Origin: Methanomassiliicoccaceae archaeon
GTDB lineage: Archaea > Thermoplasmatota > Thermoplasmata > Methanomassiliicoccales > UBA472
Reading direction: 5' to 3'
NCBI GenBank assembly: GCA_016919565.1
Contig: JACXTO010000078.1
Span: 1 to 17,282, forward strand
Length of the DNA: 17,282 nt
Part shown: positions 15,140 through 17,282 of the stretch, one piece after another
Numbering within the stretch: the first letter of the stretch is position 1
Layout of the letters: the number at the start of each line of letters is the position of its first letter
Program-made: the position numbers and the translations under genes
Notes under the pieces: model-generated
The model's input: the letters and a program-made list of their open reading frames with translations, nothing else
The model's database searches: none
What the model was told of the DNA's origin: nothing

Positions 15140-16012
15140 TTGCCAAAGACTTACCCGTATCCGCAAGAAGGCTCGAAGGTCCGATGGGTCTCTCCAGAGT
15201 GGTTGGAACAGCATCTCCAGGACGAGATGTCGATCATTGACTGCCAGCCGGACATCCATGATTACATCCAGGAGCACATCCCCGGCGCCGTCTACCTCAA
15301 CGAGGAGTTCCTGAGAACATCGCTGAGGGGCATGCCTAACGTCTTCTCGAGCAAGGAGGTGGTCGAGGCAACCTTCCGTCGGGTCGGCGTTAGAATGGAT
15401 CGGCCAGTCCTGGTTTGCACCGGGGTCGGCCCGAACAAGAAAAGGGGCGACGGTCTGGAGCAGACCAACATGGCGTATGGGCTCTCCCGCTACGGTCACG
15501 ACAACGTGCTCATTCTCGACGGCGGAATTGACCGGTGGAAGAAGGAGGGCAGGAAGCTGAGCCAAGTGTTCCCCAAGATACAGGAGGGTGATTTCAAAGC
15601 GGCCGTCAGGTCCGAGTACTTCATCGAATATCAGGAGTTCAAGGCGATCAAGGACCGGTCGGACGTAATGGTGCTCGACGCACGGCCGATCGCCATCTAT
15701 GAGGGGCAGGGGCCGTGGATCAAGCCAGGGCACATCCCCGGGGCGATAAGCTTCCCCTGGGCTAGTTTGATGACGGACAACAAGAGGGAACTGAAGCCCG
15801 AGGAAGAGATCGTCAGGATGATGCATGAAGCGGGGATCACCAAGGACAAGACCATTATCACATCATGCGGGACCGGCAGGGAGCAGACCAACGAGTTCCT
15901 ATTGCTGAAGTTCTTCTTGGGCTTCCCCAATGTCAGAGGGCATGAGGGTGCCTTCACCGAATGGACATCGTATCCGGAGAATCCAACAGTGGTGGGAAAG
16001 AACCCAAGGTGA
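15140..16012 (+). CDS. Tandem-rhodanese sulfurtransferase
   Basis: A 290-residue protein with two rhodanese domains, as in thiosulfate and 3-mercaptopyruvate sulfurtransferases. Domain 1 covers about 15-140 and domain 2 about 158-288. The catalytic loop of domain 2 is intact: C243 in SCGTGREQT, preceded by VLDARP (178-183) and HIPGAISFPW (198-207). Domain 1 also keeps a Cys at the equivalent place (C93 in LVCTGVGPNKKRGD), although its loop is longer and unusual; the N-terminal domain of most tandem enzymes is catalytically dead. No signal peptide, so cytosolic. Start TTG 15140 rests on the AGAGGAG site. Followed 142 bases later by the alkyltransferase gene. Confidence 0.9.
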   Translation: MPKTYPYPQEGSKVRWVSPEWLEQHLQDEMSIIDCQPDIHDYIQEHIPGAVYLNEEFLRTSLRGMPNVFSSKEVVEATFRRVGVRMDRPVLVCTGVGPNKKRGDGLEQTNMAYGLSRYGHDNVLILDGGIDRWKKEGRKLSQVFPKIQEGDFKAAVRSEYFIEYQEFKAIKDRSDVMVLDARPIAIYEGQGPWIKPGHIPGAISFPWASLMTDNKRELKPEEEIVRMMHEAGITKDKTIITSCGTGREQTNEFLLLKFFLGFPNVRGHEGAFTEWTSYPENPTVVGKNPR

Positions 16013-16035
16013 GGGTCGGTTTGGAGGATGCGCCG

Positions 16036-16176
16036 ATGGTAATGCCAATATTCAATCTCGGCCATCTCATGGAAAGCCATATCAGACGCCCCGCTATTTG
16101 TATGAAGGATGAATGTGCCAGAGTGGATGCATCTTCATCAAAGGGAGGGGTTAGGTGGCATCGGCAAAGGAAGTGA
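16036..16176 (+). CDS. Possible 46-residue small ORF
   Basis: The frame opens with ATG 16036, GGAGG lies 8 bases upstream, and it would overlap the alkyltransferase start by 22 bases. The product (MVMPIFNLGHLMES...) is basic at the end and has no family that I recognise. It may be a coupling leader or chance; the ribosome-binding site is the only positive sign. The rest of the 142-base gap shows nothing more. Confidence 0.15.
   Translation: MVMPIFNLGHLMESHIRRPAICMKDECARVDASSSKGGVRWHRQRK
16144..16150 (+). promoter_or_regulatory. Ribosome-binding site of the alkyltransferase
   Basis: GGAGGGG, with GGAGG 6 bases before GTG 16155. A strong match that decides the GTG start. Confidence 0.55.
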
Positions 16177-16688
16177 AGGGCAAGGGGCCTGGAAAGGAAG
16201 AATGGGCATCATACGCCCGATTCAGCAAGGACCTCGGACTATTCATCGATCTAACGATGCACGGAGACCGAGTCACATCTGTGAGGCTCACAGAAAAGGC
16301 ACCTTCGCATCCCCATTCAAAGGACCATCCCTACCTGACCAGGATGATCGATCACATCGCGACCGGGAAGGATGATTTCCGAGATGTCCCACTTGATCTC
16401 AATGTCGCACCATTCGTCCTAGACGTGCTGGAACAGCTGAGGAAGGTCCCGCCTGGGGAGGTCGTTACCTATGGAGAGATAGCCAGGAGGCTTGGCAAGC
16501 CCAACGCAAGCAGGGCGGTGGGAACAGCCTGCGCCAGGAACCCGGTGACAATAATCGTTCCATGTCATCGGATCGTGCCCAAGTCTGGCGGTGTGGGCAA
16601 TTACACCTCAGAAGGCGGCCCGAAGGTGAAGGTCAAGCTGTTAGAGAGGGAAGGAGCGATTGACAAGATCCGGCGGAAACGAGAATGA
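16155..16688 (+). CDS. ogt: Methylated-DNA--protein-cysteine methyltransferase
   Basis: A suicidal DNA repair protein that moves the alkyl group from O6-alkylguanine to its own cysteine. The 177 residues show the whole C-terminal domain: VPPGEVVTYGEIARRLG (98-114) with the DNA-reading helix, then R120 in SRAVGTACARNP as the arginine finger, and the acceptor C137 in IVPCHRIVP (134-142), followed by GVGNYTSEGG. The N-terminal domain is short and poorly conserved, as is common. It lacks the AdaA-type regulatory domains. GTG 16155 is chosen because of the GGAGGGG site. It is on the same strand as the rhodanese gene, but cotranscription is uncertain. Confidence 0.92.
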   Translation: MASAKEVKGKGPGKEEWASYARFSKDLGLFIDLTMHGDRVTSVRLTEKAPSHPHSKDHPYLTRMIDHIATGKDDFRDVPLDLNVAPFVLDVLEQLRKVPPGEVVTYGEIARRLGKPNASRAVGTACARNPVTIIVPCHRIVPKSGGVGNYTSEGGPKVKVKLLEREGAIDKIRRKRE

Positions 16689-16694
16689 ACAGAA

Positions 16695-16738
16695 CTACGA
16701 TAATCCTTGAATCTCTCGACGCCAGCGCTCGATCGTAG
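16695..16738. repeat. Short inverted repeat between ogt and tRNA-Pro
   Basis: CTACGAT (16695-16701) and ATCGTAG (16732-16738) are exact inverted copies 30 bases apart, in the convergent gap between ogt and the tRNA gene. A shared 3'-end structure is possible, but 7 bases with so long a loop could be chance, and no U-tract follows. Confidence 0.2.
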
Positions 16739-16756
16739 GATGCCGTGAGAATATGA

Positions 16757-16832
16757 TGGTGGGTCTGTCCGGATTTGAACCGGAGTCACTAGCACCCCAA
16801 GCTAGAAGGATACCAAGCTACCCCACAGACCC
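16757..16832 (-). tRNA. tRNA-Pro (anticodon GGG)
   Basis: On the minus strand a full cloverleaf folds: acceptor GGGTCTG/CAGACCC, D arm with GGGGTAGCTTGGTATCC, anticodon stem CTAGC/GCTAG around loop TTGGGGT (anticodon GGG, G37 as usual in tRNA-Pro), and T stem TCCGG/CCGGA with loop TTCAAAT. Discriminator base A and CCA (16757-16759) are both encoded. It has no intron and reads CCC and CCU. The 5' end is only 28 bases after the rpoN stop. Confidence 0.95.
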
Positions 16833-16860
16833 AAAGATTAAGGAATTGAGGTAAGGTGTT

Positions 16861-17052
16861 TCAGCCCAGAGGTATGATCTCGTCCACCAGGTCTGCGTGC
16901 GCCACTATCATGCGGCGGCAGCAGTACCTGGTGAGGCCAAGGTCATCCAGCACGGTCTGTGGGTCCTCTCCCAGTTGCACTCGCTTGATGAACGCTTGAT
17001 AGGATGAACCGACCACCTTTCCGCAAGTGTAACATCTTACTGGGATGATCAT
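16861..17052 (-). CDS. rpoN: DNA-directed RNA polymerase subunit N (Rpb10)
   Basis: A complete 63-residue small subunit of archaeal RNA polymerase, homologous to eukaryotic Rpb10. It binds zinc through C7-x2-C10 (RCYTCGK) and the paired C44-C45 (YCCRRM), and helps assemble the Rpo3/Rpo11 platform. The sequence [11 protein letters not shown], then [13 protein letters not shown], is close to the family norm. It begins 5 bases after the rps9 stop, the standard euryarchaeal order. rpoK, which often follows, is replaced in position by tRNA-Pro. The symbol rpoN here is not bacterial sigma-54. Confidence 0.97.
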   Translation of the reverse strand: MIIPVRCYTCGKVVGSSYQAFIKRVQLGEDPQTVLDDLGLTRYCCRRMIVAHADLVDEIIPLG

Positions 17053-17057
17053 TTAGC

Positions 17058-17282
17058 TCACCTGTAGGACTTCTGGCGCTTCTTCCTTGCACCGCGACCG
17101 AGTGGCTTCTTCGCGAGCTTGCGTCTTGGATCGGAGACCATAAGGCTTCTGTCCGTGGTCTTGAACATGCGCTCCAGCTCCTCGTCGTGGAAGTACTCCA
17201 CCAGTCCGTTGGCGATTGCCGTCCTCGCGGCCTCCGCCTGGCCCATGACCCCGCCGCCGCTCACGCTGATGTCGATGTCGAC
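17058..17282 (-). CDS. rps9: 30S ribosomal protein S9 (uS9), partial
   Basis: The last 74 residues of small-subunit protein uS9; the N-terminus lies beyond the right edge. VSGGGVMGQAEAARTAIANGL and the basic end RRKLAKKPLGRGARKKRQKSYR are characteristic, and the terminal Arg reaches the ribosomal P-site tRNA in known structures. The frame is open through base 17282. It is 5 bases before rpoN, part of the conserved rpl13-rps9-rpoN group. Confidence 0.96.
   Translation of the reverse strand, partial: VDIDISVSGGGVMGQAEAARTAIANGLVEYFHDEELERMFKTTDRSLMVSDPRRKLAKKPLGRGARKKRQKSYR

Noticed and set aside
1..17282. CRISPR array, insertion sequence, prophage or attachment site
   Set aside because: I saw no regularly spaced repeats, transposase or integrase motifs, or terminal repeats; gene content is chromosomal housekeeping and metabolism.
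1..17282. Recoded stop codons for pyrrolysine or selenocysteine
   Set aside because: Every recognised gene ends at the expected family length with its C-terminal motifs complete; none needs read-through.

Overview
The window looks like chromosomal DNA of a GC-rich euryarchaeon, most likely a member of Thermoplasmatota; a relative of Methanomassiliicoccales is a reasonable guess but is not proven here. The archaeal signs are an rps9-rpoN (RNA polymerase subunit N) pair, an archaeal-type A24 prepilin peptidase, an archaeal zinc-ribbon/membrane miniprotein, and TATA-like boxes placed about 25-30 bases before several start codons, which suggests leaderless mRNAs. Stops end the genes cleanly. I see no insertion sequence, integrase, CRISPR array or prophage, so this reads as ordinary chromosome with densely packed, often convergent or divergent small operons.

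Left part (1-4639): a minus-strand pair of a partial metallophosphoesterase and an MFS transporter, a nitroreductase-family flavoprotein, then on the plus strand a PflX-like radical SAM protein and a prepilin peptidase.

Centre (4706-11152): on the minus strand thiL (thiamine-monophosphate kinase) overlaps amrS (AmmeMemoRadiSam-type radical SAM enzyme). Divergent from thiL runs a tight plus-strand operon: larA (nickel-pincer lactate racemase family, all four key residues kept), an HdrD/GlcF-like iron-sulfur protein and a long-form folP. Convergent with it are bioY (biotin transporter S component) and a zinc-ribbon/TM miniprotein.

Right part (11243-17282): an unrecognised 140-residue protein and an S51 family peptidase on plus; a Vps62-like membrane protein and a ferredoxin-like protein with an incomplete second cluster on minus; a tandem rhodanese and an O6-alkylguanine-DNA alkyltransferase on plus; and on minus the information-processing cluster rps9 (partial), rpoN and tRNA-Pro(GGG).

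Shared theme: cofactor and redox metabolism (thiamine, folate, biotin uptake, nickel pincer, several Fe-S and radical SAM proteins). No single new multi-gene system is clear. The best candidates for a second look are the larA/Fe-S/folP operon, the two orphan PflA-like radical SAM enzymes, the Vps62-like membrane protein, and the symmetric divergent promoter in front of bioY.
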